NCBI RefSeq assembly: GCF_024713945.1
Contig: NW_027461521.1
Span: forward strand, 188,501 to 252,500
Source of the DNA: Dermatophagoides farinae
Lineage: Eukaryota > Arthropoda > Arachnida > Sarcoptiformes > Pyroglyphidae
Length of the DNA stretch: 64,000 nucleotides
Reading direction: 5' to 3'
This document shows positions 18,657 through 27,457 of the stretch, one piece after another. Made by a program: the position numbers and the translations under genes. The stretch's first letter is position 1. The number at the start of each line of letters is the position of its first letter. The notes below the pieces were generated by a model that was not told the DNA's origin, searched no databases, and was given only the letters and a program-made list of their open reading frames with translations.

Positions 18657-20420
18657 ATGAGAGCTATTATACTCACATTGGCGATTTTATTTTCACATAA
18701 TGTTATTGCTACTGATAAAATAAAACACTGCCATTATATACTTCACGATCAAGAAAAAAATATCACAACGTTAAATGAACTCGGATGTACTGAAATTTCT
18801 CAGCTAGATCCATCATCGGAGAACGATGAATGGGATATCGTTTTTTTCGATCCAGCATTACAAAAAGATGAGTTAGATCAGATAAATGATGAAAAAATTT
18901 GGTGGGATTCCAGAAATGCTATAAAAAATTATCAAAGTGTCGAACCAATTATTGAAAGTTTATTGCTACCGAACATAACTCAGATAAATTCTACTAAAAA
19001 AATTTTTTTAGTTTTACCAGGTACAGATACAAGAGAAGCTACTGCTACTTATTTTAACAATGAGAAAACGTATGCGGGTAAATTGGTGATAATGTCTGCT
19101 AGTTCGCACGCTTTACAAGAATTTTATCCTGAAACAATTAAAAAAGCGTATTATCTAACAGAAAATTTATTAAAAAAGAATGGCGCAGATTTTATTGGCG
19201 ATTATTACAAGAGTCTTAGTGACTCAGATTATAAACAAACTGCAACAACCATATCGTCTTCACTAGCAATATTATTAACAAATTTAAATAATTTAGCTAA
19301 AAATTCTTTAAACTCCCTAGATGCCAAGGAAAAAATGAACTTTCTAAAAAACCAAATTTCAATTGCTAATGCAAAACTTGTTAAGTTTCAAGAGACATTG
19401 GAAGTTTACAATGTACTATCAAAAAATTCGGATTACTCAAACTATATTAAAAATATATATAATACAATGACGCAACTCAGTGATAAATCACTTCTTTTGT
19501 CTAAAGACATAGAGTATGTTATGCATACTGTAGCAAATGGTTTATCTGATCTTGGTAGTCGGTACGCTCCATTAACCACGGTAGTTAATAAATTGCAAAG
19601 TTTAACAGATGAGTTCAATAATAATTCTGCATATAGAATCTCAAGATCTAAACAAATTTTGAACAATTTCAAATTATTTGAAAAGAATATTTACTTTTAC
19701 GGAGCAATTATATTTGGTATACAAGTTATTTTTATTATATTAGAAATTATACTTACAGTAAAGATTGTTAAAGACAATAAAAGATTCGTCGATAAAACTA
19801 ATCAAAAAGCGATTAAAAATAATAATTACGTCGATCCTGATGCGCCATATTACAATGAAGCAGAAATTGTTGATAATATGAATTATGTTCAGCAAGAACA
19901 ACCTTCTCTGGCAGTACAGTCTGAATTGGAAGATCACGGTAATTATGATGCTACGAACGATATAAATATTAATTCATCTGTTTATAATGCCAACAATTCT
20001 GGAGTTTTATCAAACGTAGATCAATCTTCACAGTTAAACGCAGAAGTAAATATGGAGGCCCCAGACTACGAACAAAATTCAAATTTGATTAACGAGGATG
20101 TATTAGCTGAATCTGAATACTCTCTTAAAAATGATCAAGATATCGATAATGCAGAATATGGCGAGGAAGGATATGATGAATATAATGATCAATCATCACA
20201 AGTTTATTACGATTATGAAGAAAATCAAGATTATAACGAAGAAAATCACGATTATAATGAAGAAAATCAAGACGATTATGAACTTGAAACAAATGATTAC
20301 GATCAAACGTTTGACGATGAAAGTCAAAATGACAACGTTGACATAGAAGAATCTCAAAATGATTTAAACAACGAAGAGACATTAGCGGAACATCATAAAG
20401 ATCTTAAGAATTGGGAATAA
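18657..20420 (+). CDS. Type I membrane protein with coiled-coil ectodomain and acidic Tyr/Asn-rich tail, unrecognised
   Basis: A 587-residue protein. Signal peptide at residues 1-18 (MRAIILTLAILFSHNVIA), an N-terminal domain to ~160 with DIVFFDP, IWWDSRN and KIFLVLPGTDTREA segments, then a long helical/coiled-coil region (~170-340). A single membrane span lies near 345-370 (FYGAIIFGIQVIFIILEIILTV). A ~215-residue cytoplasmic tail follows that is extremely rich in Asp, Glu, Asn and Tyr, with short DYNEEN repeats. I do not recognise the family. The topology (signal peptide, ectodomain, one span, acidic tyrosine-rich tail) is that of a surface or secretory-organelle protein. The next gene on the same strand has the same overall topology without the tail. 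Upstream palindromes are listed separately. Confidence 0.75.
   Translation: MRAIILTLAILFSHNVIATDKIKHCHYILHDQEKNITTLNELGCTEISQLDPSSENDEWDIVFFDPALQKDELDQINDEKIWWDSRNAIKNYQSVEPIIESLLLPNITQINSTKKIFLVLPGTDTREATATYFNNEKTYAGKLVIMSASSHALQEFYPETIKKAYYLTENLLKKNGADFIGDYYKSLSDSDYKQTATTISSSLAILLTNLNNLAKNSLNSLDAKEKMNFLKNQISIANAKLVKFQETLEVYNVLSKNSDYSNYIKNIYNTMTQLSDKSLLLSKDIEYVMHTVANGLSDLGSRYAPLTTVVNKLQSLTDEFNNNSAYRISRSKQILNNFKLFEKNIYFYGAIIFGIQVIFIILEIILTVKIVKDNKRFVDKTNQKAIKNNNYVDPDAPYYNEAEIVDNMNYVQQEQPSLAVQSELEDHGNYDATNDININSSVYNANNSGVLSNVDQSSQLNAEVNMEAPDYEQNSNLINEDVLAESEYSLKNDQDIDNAEYGEEGYDEYNDQSSQVYYDYEENQDYNEENHDYNEENQDDYELETNDYDQTFDDESQNDNVDIEESQNDLNNEETLAEHHKDLKNWE
20211..20270 (+). repeat. Short tandem repeat encoding DYxEEN units
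   Basis: Three near-identical units lie in the acidic tail of the preceding gene: 20211-20228 (18 nt), 20229-20249 (21 nt) and 20250-20270 (21 nt). They encode DYEENQ, DYNEENH and DYNEENQ and are followed by a related DDYE. Units differ at few bases, which suggests recent expansion. Such tyrosine/acidic repeats are likely length-variable between strains. Confidence 0.8.
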
Positions 20421-20745
20421 TATCAAATACTGACTTGATCTAAGAAATTTCCAACTACAAAGCTGAAAAATTTTTGGTATAGAATATATTACGATTTATT
20501 TTCAATATTACGAACTCAAGAATTTTTGATCAGTTAATACATATTTTGAATTTTTATGAAATTAAATTAAAAATTCCGATGTGATCATTCTTATATAATA
20601 TTTTAACTTGCCAAATTTTTATGTAATCAAATAACTACACTATTTATTGTTGCTAAATACGTATCTTTTTTTTATACAAATTGTTTGATTTGTAAATAGG
20701 AGCATGCTCCTTTAGAATAGAATAGTAATAATTTGTGTTCAGGAA
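20421..20745. other. Intergenic region between the two membrane-protein genes
   Basis: 325 bp of AT-rich sequence. No coding frame or RNA gene was seen. It presumably holds the 3' end of the upstream gene and the promoter of the next. The only distinctive element is the palindrome at 20698-20711. Confidence 0.5.
20698..20711. promoter_or_regulatory. 14-bp perfect palindrome AGGAGCATGCTCCT
   Basis: A perfect 14-bp palindrome with a GCATGC core, 34 bp upstream of the ATG at 20746. It is conspicuous for its GC content in an AT-rich gap. A self-complementary GCATGC core suits a dimeric DNA-binding protein. TGCATGCA-like words are known ApiAP2 targets in Plasmodium, so an ApiAP2 site is a reasonable guess but unproven here. 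Confidence 0.4.
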
Positions 20746-21561
20746 ATGAAGCTTCTTTCTTCAAAACTATCTAAACTTATAATTGTTTTTATTATGATAT
20801 CTAAAATCACTTTGGCTATAGATAGAAATGACTCAGAAGCACATAATCTTTCACCGAAGGCCCGTGACAAAGTAATTGATGAAAAACATAAAAAAATTGT
20901 CGAAGTTCAAATGAATAAATTAATCGCCGAAAATAAATCTTCCATAGATACTCTCAATGAAACGATGAAAGAGATTTCTCGTCGAACAAATAATTTTTAT
21001 AATGCCCTTGCTAACTTTAATGAAGTTAAAAATAACATTCAGTCGATTATAAATAACTGGGAAAGTTTATATAACAAGTATAAGTCAAGTGAGTCCGAAG
21101 TTTATACAAATTCAATCAAAGTCATAGTTCAACAATTGTATACAACTTATGTAGATCTTCAACTTAGACAAAAAGAAGCAAAAGAAGCTGTAGGTATCGA
21201 CCGTCTCAACAGTCTGGCTAATGGGTTAAATCAAAAAACTAAAAATACGTACGAAAACATAAAATTACTTCAGGCCCATAATGACACTATCGAGTCTGAA
21301 AAACAAAAATTGAAACGAGATAAAGATAAGCGTGTAGAAACTATTGCGAAATTAAAAAAATTATTTTTAATCATGATGATTCCTGGAGTAATAAGTATAT
21401 TTGGAGTTAGTGTGTTAATGTCGTTAGTGGTATTATTCTTTATTAAAAAAAACAAAAAGAATATCGAAAACATTGCTAAAAGAGTTGCGAACTATTCTTT
21501 CGAAAACCGCTCAGTCGACTCCATGGGTGCTTGGCAAAAAGAAATTTATGTTATTTCGTAA
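20746..21561 (+). CDS. Secreted coiled-coil single-pass membrane protein, unrecognised
   Basis: A 271-residue protein. The N-terminus (MKLLSSKLSKLIIVFIMISKITLA) is a signal peptide. Residues ~30-200 are charged and helical with heptad patterning and no cysteines. A strong membrane span lies near 208-233 (LIMMIPGVISIFGVSVLMSLVVLFFI), followed by a basic KKNKKN stop-transfer and a ~30-residue tail. The family is not recognised. It shares topology and strand with the preceding 587-residue membrane protein, but I see no clear sequence repeat between them, so common origin is only a possibility. The GCATGC palindrome lies just upstream. Confidence 0.7.
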   Translation: MKLLSSKLSKLIIVFIMISKITLAIDRNDSEAHNLSPKARDKVIDEKHKKIVEVQMNKLIAENKSSIDTLNETMKEISRRTNNFYNALANFNEVKNNIQSIINNWESLYNKYKSSESEVYTNSIKVIVQQLYTTYVDLQLRQKEAKEAVGIDRLNSLANGLNQKTKNTYENIKLLQAHNDTIESEKQKLKRDKDKRVETIAKLKKLFLIMMIPGVISIFGVSVLMSLVVLFFIKKNKKNIENIAKRVANYSFENRSVDSMGAWQKEIYVIS

Positions 21562-21716
21562 TCAATGTTTGTAAAAATTAAAAAATTGCAATGGTTTGTT
21601 GTATATTGTTTTTATAAACTTTATGCTGGTAAAAAACATATTCAAAAGAATTGTTAAAAATAGCATTTAAAAAAATATGTGATTGAATTATACTAAACGC
21701 AATTTACTTTAATAAG

Positions 21717-23009
21717 TTAAAAATGTAAATAAAATGGGTGAATTCTGTTATAATAATTGTAAAGTATTTGTTTGCTGTAACTAATACCAGGAGTTTTTCG
21801 GTATATAATTTTATTAACAGTAAAAGTCTTTTTACAATTGTTATCAATACCTGAACAAAAAAGTATAATATTTCGTTTATTTTTATTAACAATATGAGCG
21901 TCGTCGTTAAAATCACTTGACTCAATTTCACTAACGTAACAACTTGTTAAAAAAGAAAAAATTGAAATAAGTTTTAAGACCAATAATATATTTACGATTT
22001 GTTGATTTAGTTTTAATTTCTTAATTGTTTTAAACTTAGCATTTAAGTTTATTAAAGGAAAATGTAGACCTATCTGGCTTTTACACGGATAAATATTATC
22101 ACAAAGCAAATTTAATTCAATTAAATTGCTAAAATTACAAGCTGACAACAGTTGTTCAAATACAGAATATTCAGCACAGCCCTGTATTGTAAGTACTTCT
22201 AAATCGATTGAATAAAAACTGGGAAACTTAATTGAGGTGCCATTATTAATGTGAAATGTGATTTTTTGTACGTTTCTTATGAGGTACTGGTTGTTGTGAT
22301 TTAAAATTTCAAGAAGCTCCACATTTGAATTAATATGAATAAATACTGATTTGACTGTGATGTTTTTTAAAACGTCAAGGACGAGTAAACTAATAAATTG
22401 TGGATAATTTAAAACAACAATATTCCAATTTTTTGTATCACTGGTAAAAAGATAATTTATAATACTGTTAAACTCTTCAATAATCTGAGACTTAGAAAAA
22501 TCGATCGATTCAAAAAAAGTTAAATTAGTTTGAATAGTTCGAATAATTTGTATATTTAAAGTAGTTGTTAGTACTGCTCTGGTATTTGGGCATTGTTTGA
22601 TGATTTGACAAATTTTTTTAGTATTATTTATTTTAGCTCGTGTAAAATCTATTATTGTAACGTTCACGTAAGCTTTATAAAAACTAAATTTTGAACTACT
22701 AAAAACATAGTCATAATCAGTATAAAGTTGCTGATATTGAGGTAATGTTTTTCGAATGAAAACTGGTAAAAAAGATGTGATACTAATTTTATCAAAAATT
22801 GTAAGTTTTTCATCAGACGTAGATTTGTTTAAAATTTCTTTTATATGTGTGTTTTTGTTGTTTTCATTAAACGTATTAATTTTGTTCTTGAATACTTCGA
22901 CATTGTTTGTCAATTTATTGTGTTCTAATTTAGTTATAATATCAGTAATTTGTGAGGAAATATTTTCTTCTTCGTCTAAACATGTTCTGCGGAGTATTTT
23001 TCGCTTCAT
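21717..23009 (-). CDS. Divergent leucine-rich-repeat-like protein, unrecognised
   Basis: A 430-residue protein from the ATG at 23009. The N-terminus is polar. From ~80 onward the sequence alternates short hydrophobic strands and helices with leucine-rich-repeat spacing (LEVLTIQGCAEYSVFEQLLSA, NLIELNLLCDNIYP, FKTIKKLKLNQQIVNILLVLKL). No F-box is obvious at the N-terminus. The C-terminal ~20 residues are uncertain. A possible 43-nt intron (GTATTA...AACAG, about 21737-21779) would shift the end to a stop at 21704 and change the tail. Function unknown. It might be an LRR adaptor. Confidence 0.55.
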   Translation of the reverse strand: MKRKILRRTCLDEEENISSQITDIITKLEHNKLTNNVEVFKNKINTFNENNKNTHIKEILNKSTSDEKLTIFDKISITSFLPVFIRKTLPQYQQLYTDYDYVFSSSKFSFYKAYVNVTIIDFTRAKINNTKKICQIIKQCPNTRAVLTTTLNIQIIRTIQTNLTFFESIDFSKSQIIEEFNSIINYLFTSDTKNWNIVVLNYPQFISLLVLDVLKNITVKSVFIHINSNVELLEILNHNNQYLIRNVQKITFHINNGTSIKFPSFYSIDLEVLTIQGCAEYSVFEQLLSACNFSNLIELNLLCDNIYPCKSQIGLHFPLINLNAKFKTIKKLKLNQQIVNILLVLKLISIFSFLTSCYVSEIESSDFNDDAHIVNKNKRNIILFCSGIDNNCKKTFTVNKIIYRKTPGISYSKQILYNYYNRIHPFYLHF

Positions 23010-23093
23010 AGAGTTACTACAATATATCTTGAGTCATGGTTAGATAGTAGAATTTAAATTTTAGAATATTTAAATAATAAAATTTATACTTAA

Positions 23094-26001
23094 TTAGTTA
23101 GTTGAAACAGCGCAAGGATGCTTAATCCAAACGTGTTTTAATGCTTCTTCTGAAGAAAATCGAGAATTTGCATCGAATTGCAAAAGTTTTGAAATGAAAT
23201 CTTTGCAAGAACCGCTTATATTATTCCATTCAGGCTCCTCAAATTTTAATTTAAATATATTTTTTAGTTTATCAATGGGCTCGTTCAGTGAGTTTTGACA
23301 CATTGGGAATGGAAATTTTGACGAAATCATTAAATATAAAATAACCCCAACAGACCAAATATCGACTTTGTGATCGTATCCTTGGTTGGAAATGATTTCC
23401 GGTGCGGCATAAACTAGTGTACCACAAGCCTGCGTTAACTTTGTTGTGTGGGAACAAAGACATGATAAGCCGAAATCAGCGATTTTTATGTTGGAAACAG
23501 CTAAATTTTCAGAGGTCAATAACAGATTTTCAGGTTTGATATCTCTGTGTATTATGCCACATCTATGCAAATATTCTAAAGTTTTCAATATTTGGACTGA
23601 AAATCTGTGCACAATTGATTCAGAAAAAGTTAAATTAATTGATATTGACTGAAATAAAGTTCCTCCTGAAACATATTCCATTATAATGAAAATCGTATTT
23701 TTAGAACTAAAGACGTTTCTAGATGATACTACATTTGGATGTGAGATAATTCGTAAAATGTTTAATTCACTAAAGAGTAAACTTCTATCGAGATCGCTTA
23801 ACTTTTTCTGGTTAATTACTTTAATAGAAACAATTTCTCTAGTTCGCCTATTTGTCGCTTTATAAACTACACTATAACGACCATAACCAATAGGCTCGTG
23901 CATGTCATAAAGATCTGAAACAGATTCCTGAGCTAAAACATATTGTAGCGTTGATAGCCAAAAATTATAAACTGCCTGATTGGTAAAAATAAAATAATGA
24001 ACGTTTTTCTTTTCGTTTGAATCGTTAGGCGCTAATTTTAGTATGTGATAATCAAGTTCTTGATTAAAATCTTCTAACGCATTTTTAGTCAGTGCTTGCA
24101 ATTCAAAATAAGAAAACTTAAATTGCTCTAAAAAACAACTGTTAAGTAAAATGTAATTTACGGGAATGGTGGAAGTATCATTCTCATAGTAATAAAGAAA
24201 ACATGTCTTTTATGATACACTTGATTTTTTTAGTAACACCATTGTTATAATAATAAACGTAATTTAAAGAATGAGTAAGTAAATCGACAGGGTTCACATT
24301 TAGTAAATGAAATATTTCATTGAAAGACCAATTACATTTCCAACAAGTGTTAAATTTTGTATAAGAACCATGTAAACAAGAGGCATAATCAATAGAGACG
24401 TTCAATTTATCATCAAACACTAACTTTGGTTGTGATTTTTGACAGGTAGGACAAACAATGTAATATTCATTACAGTTGGGACAATTTACATCTCCATTAC
24501 ATTTTTTCGTAGATGATTTTACAAGATTAGAAGATGCTTTATTTGTTGTAATAGAAATGGACGGTTTAGTATAGCTACTCTTGCTTTCTGCATTTTCAAG
24601 AACATTTGGATTTGAATAGTTTTGTGTAGCAAATTTATGCAAACCTATCTGTTCTTTTGAACTTATCGGAAAGTTGTTTCCCAGTAAAGAACAAGTTCTA
24701 AAATCGTTACATGTGAAAATGTCATAAATCCGCTGCAAAAAAATTTTCTTGAAACTATGATCGATTTCTTTCTTTGATTCTCTTAAACCTTCGATGCTCC
24801 AGATGTGTTCTGCCAATCCATATTCAAACATGTCTAAAATAATTTGATTGTGCTCGATAAAAGATTTAAATTCATCAAAAAACAACGAGTTTGTTCCAGT
24901 TGCATCAAAAGTATCGATTATATTATTAATTATTAATTCTAGTTGATGTAGTTGAATGTTAGGAGATTCAATTTGGTTAGATTCATTAATAACGTCTGAC
25001 ACGTATAGCGATGAATTGCCTTGATCATTATTAGGAAAAATATAACTAGAACTTAAATTGAATTTATTCGATCCCTGAGGCAAACGATGCGAACTAAATA
25101 ATAAATCATTTTCAAAATCCGTTTGGTTGCAGTCTGGAAACGAAAATTCATATTTTTTTGTATTTACATGAGAAAATTGCTTGTTTTCGAAAATTAAGTT
25201 GTCAGAGCCAGATTGTAAAAAAGAATTATATTCATTAGTATGAGAATTAATATTATCAGAAGCTTTAGAAACTAACGGTGTTTGTGTCAAAGAATTATTT
25301 ACGACTAACAAACTTGATTTTGAATTACTTGAAAGGTCGTCTATACTTGAAAATTTTAAAGACTTAAGCTTATTATCTTGGAATAAATCATTTGTACTGC
25401 GACTCGTGGAACTGTCTAGATGAGTTAAAAAATGTGGCGATCTTTTAGAGGCATTTTCATAGATAAAATAATCTAAAAGACCAGGAGCATTATTAAGCAT
25501 AACTGTTAAGTCGTGCTTATTAACAGTATTGTCGTTGTCTAAATCGAACATTTTAAACAAAACTGCAATTTTCTCTGTTTTTGATCCACGACAAGTCAAA
25601 GCCAAACCGTACTGAAAATTTTTCAAGGTAATATATTGTTTCTGGTCCGTATCGAACACTGAAAAAAGTTGCTCAGACCACATTAAAGGCATTCTAATAT
25701 AAGCTCGAAATCCAATCCTATCAATACCCATACTATTACTACCTCTGTTTGTAAGCTCATTAAATAATTTAGAAACTGATAAAAGTTCATTAGGCTCAAG
25801 TTTTGAAGCTATCAAAGCATCTTCGTCTATCGACAACCCTTCCAGTATACAACTACAGATAGGATGAGAATTTATAAAAGAATTGGATCTAGCACTTTCA
25901 TTTTCGTCTTTGTTAGAATGTTTGTCTGAAATAAATCTGCCTAGACGGTTGGCTAAGTTTTTTAATGAATGTTTCTTATCTTCCTTATCATGCTTACTCA
26001 T
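23094..26001 (-). CDS. CDPK7: CDPK7-like kinase: EF-hands + PH domain + protein kinase, interrupted by a one-base frame change
   Basis: Two adjacent frames, 24184-26001 (605 codons from ATG 26001) and a frame open from about 24210 to 23094, together make one protein of the order of 970 residues. The N-terminal part has EF-hand-like loops (DTDQKQYITLKN; DLDNDNTVNKHD; later DATGTNSLFFDE) and a CPNC/CPTC zinc-ribbon-like patch. A PH domain starts at VTKKIKCIIKDM in the first frame and continues as LYYYENDTSTIPVNYILL in the second. The kinase follows with IGYGRYSVVYKA, SIKVI, HRDIKPENLLL, DFGLS and CGTLVYAAPE. EF-hands, then PH, then a C-terminal kinase is the layout of Plasmodium CDPK7. The frames differ by +1 at a TTTT run inside the PH domain. 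Either a base is extra in this sequence or the gene is damaged or recoded. The kinase half alone has no ATG in a sensible place, which supports one gene. Confidence 0.8.
24198..24201 (-). other. Frame change site in the CDPK7-like gene (TTTT run on coding strand)
   Basis: On the coding strand the codons read ATG TTT TCT TTA TTA CTA TGA. If one T of the TTTT run (24198-24201) is skipped, the reading becomes ATG TTT CTT TAT TAC TAT GAG. This gives MFLYYYE, the expected second beta-strand of a PH domain, and continues open into the kinase. An intron explanation needs a poor donor (GTTACT) and acceptor (AAAAG) and would delete the first PH strands, so an indel or +1 recoding is favoured. Confidence 0.7.
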
Positions 26002-26278
26002 TAATAACTTAACGATTTATGGTTCTGCTTATAGTAATTGAGTAATTTATCGAAGCACATTGGCAACTTTGTTGATAAATCGCGTTTCTTTATTGATTAT
26101 AATAATAAAACTAAAAATTGTAAATTCAAATATTTATTTTTTAAAGCATAATCGTATATTATTGCGTTGTTAGTTCGACGTTATTTATTTCGTTGTTGAC
26201 ACGACGAAGACATAAGTATTTAAATAACTCACTTCTTATTACCTAGTTTTAAATATTTTTTTGAACGCTACTTTTAAA

Positions 26279-27325
26279 TTAATTAGGTAAATTAAATTTT
26301 TTTATTTGTTTAAGATTACTCAAACTTGGAGTGTATATCAATTTATAATCAATAGTGTCTACGGATTCTGATGTTTGATAATAATCTTTTTGTTGATGAG
26401 ATTGTGTATATTTCGTACTCATAAATTTATTTGGTTTATATATATCTTCTTCATCAATTCTCTGATTCATAACATAAATGTCAGCATAAGTTATTTTGTC
26501 ATCATCTATTTTTTTAACATCGTGTGGTGAACTTTCCTTGTTGAATTGTTTACTAGCTAAAAAATTTGTATTTAATTTTAGGTTAGTTTTATTTTCGTTT
26601 CGAGAAGATTCAGAACTGTGAGAAAAAATTTTAGAATTAAAACTAGATTTATTTCCGTCACTTCGAGTTATCGTCTTCGTTTGATCACTCGTAGAAATAT
26701 TTGGAGGAGCTGACTGACTAATCAAAGAGTGACTCAAATTATTTAACATGGAAAAAAGTTTGTTTGTATAAGTTTGACTGGTTTCTGTTTGAACGCCTTT
26801 TTCGATTTGCTTAGATTTATTACTTTGAATACAAACGTTATATTCGTTTATCGTCGTAAACAATTTGCATCTGGATACATTTTTTTTTTTTGTTTCAGAT
26901 GCAAGAATGCCAAAAAGTGGATTGTTTTCAGGTTTTGACAACATTTCTAAATTATCGTTATACTCAGCGGAAAAATTTGATAATTGTTCGCTCAGTTCAC
27001 TATCAGACAAATCCGGAATGGTCACATAACTTAAATCTGTTTTTACTTCAAAATCTTTAGTCAGTTTTTGGATTTGATTTCGTGTTGTTCTTTGAACATG
27101 AGCATAATTGTTACATTCTGTATTTTCTTGATTGTCCGAATTGCAAATAGCATCGTTGTTACAAATTTTCAAATTATTTACTATAGCTTCATTTGCGTTA
27201 TCTATTTCTTGCTCTGGTAAAATACTCTTATTATCATTTTTAATACTAAGTGACTGAGAGATCAGTCGATTGTGACTTGATAATTGATCTCGTTTTTTTT
27301 TAGTTTCGTTAATATTGAGTTCCAT
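26279..27325 (-). CDS. Low-complexity Asn/Ser/Lys-rich protein, unrecognised
   Basis: A 348-residue protein from the ATG at 27325. It is almost wholly polar with many asparagines, serines and charged residues, and no membrane segment, signal peptide or cysteine pattern. A short region near residues 90-115 (LSYVTIPDLSDSELSEQLSNF) looks the most ordered. It is divergent from the RING gene (132 bp). No family recognised. Coding status is supported by frame length in this AT-rich background and by normal spacing to its neighbours. Confidence 0.5.
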   Translation of the reverse strand: MELNINETKKKRDQLSSHNRLISQSLSIKNDNKSILPEQEIDNANEAIVNNLKICNNDAICNSDNQENTECNNYAHVQRTTRNQIQKLTKDFEVKTDLSYVTIPDLSDSELSEQLSNFSAEYNDNLEMLSKPENNPLFGILASETKKKNVSRCKLFTTINEYNVCIQSNKSKQIEKGVQTETSQTYTNKLFSMLNNLSHSLISQSAPPNISTSDQTKTITRSDGNKSSFNSKIFSHSSESSRNENKTNLKLNTNFLASKQFNKESSPHDVKKIDDDKITYADIYVMNQRIDEEDIYKPNKFMSTKYTQSHQQKDYYQTSESVDTIDYKLIYTPSLSNLKQIKKFNLPN

Positions 27326-27457
27326 TTGTCAAATTAAATTCATTTTTTATCACAAAGATTGTTAGATTCAAATGCGTTTAATTTGACTAATATTTTTGAC
27401 AAAAGAAACTAAAATAAAATTCATCAAATTAATTAGATTTTCTGATTAATCAATATA

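Noticed and set aside
20746-21561. Tandem duplication of the 18657-20420 gene
   Set aside because: Topology is alike, but no residue blocks align convincingly by eye, so it is left as parallel architecture.
24204-24234. 31-nt intron (GTTACT...AAAAG) as explanation for the CDPK7-like frame break
   Set aside because: Donor and acceptor are unlike all others here, and splicing would remove the first PH strands.
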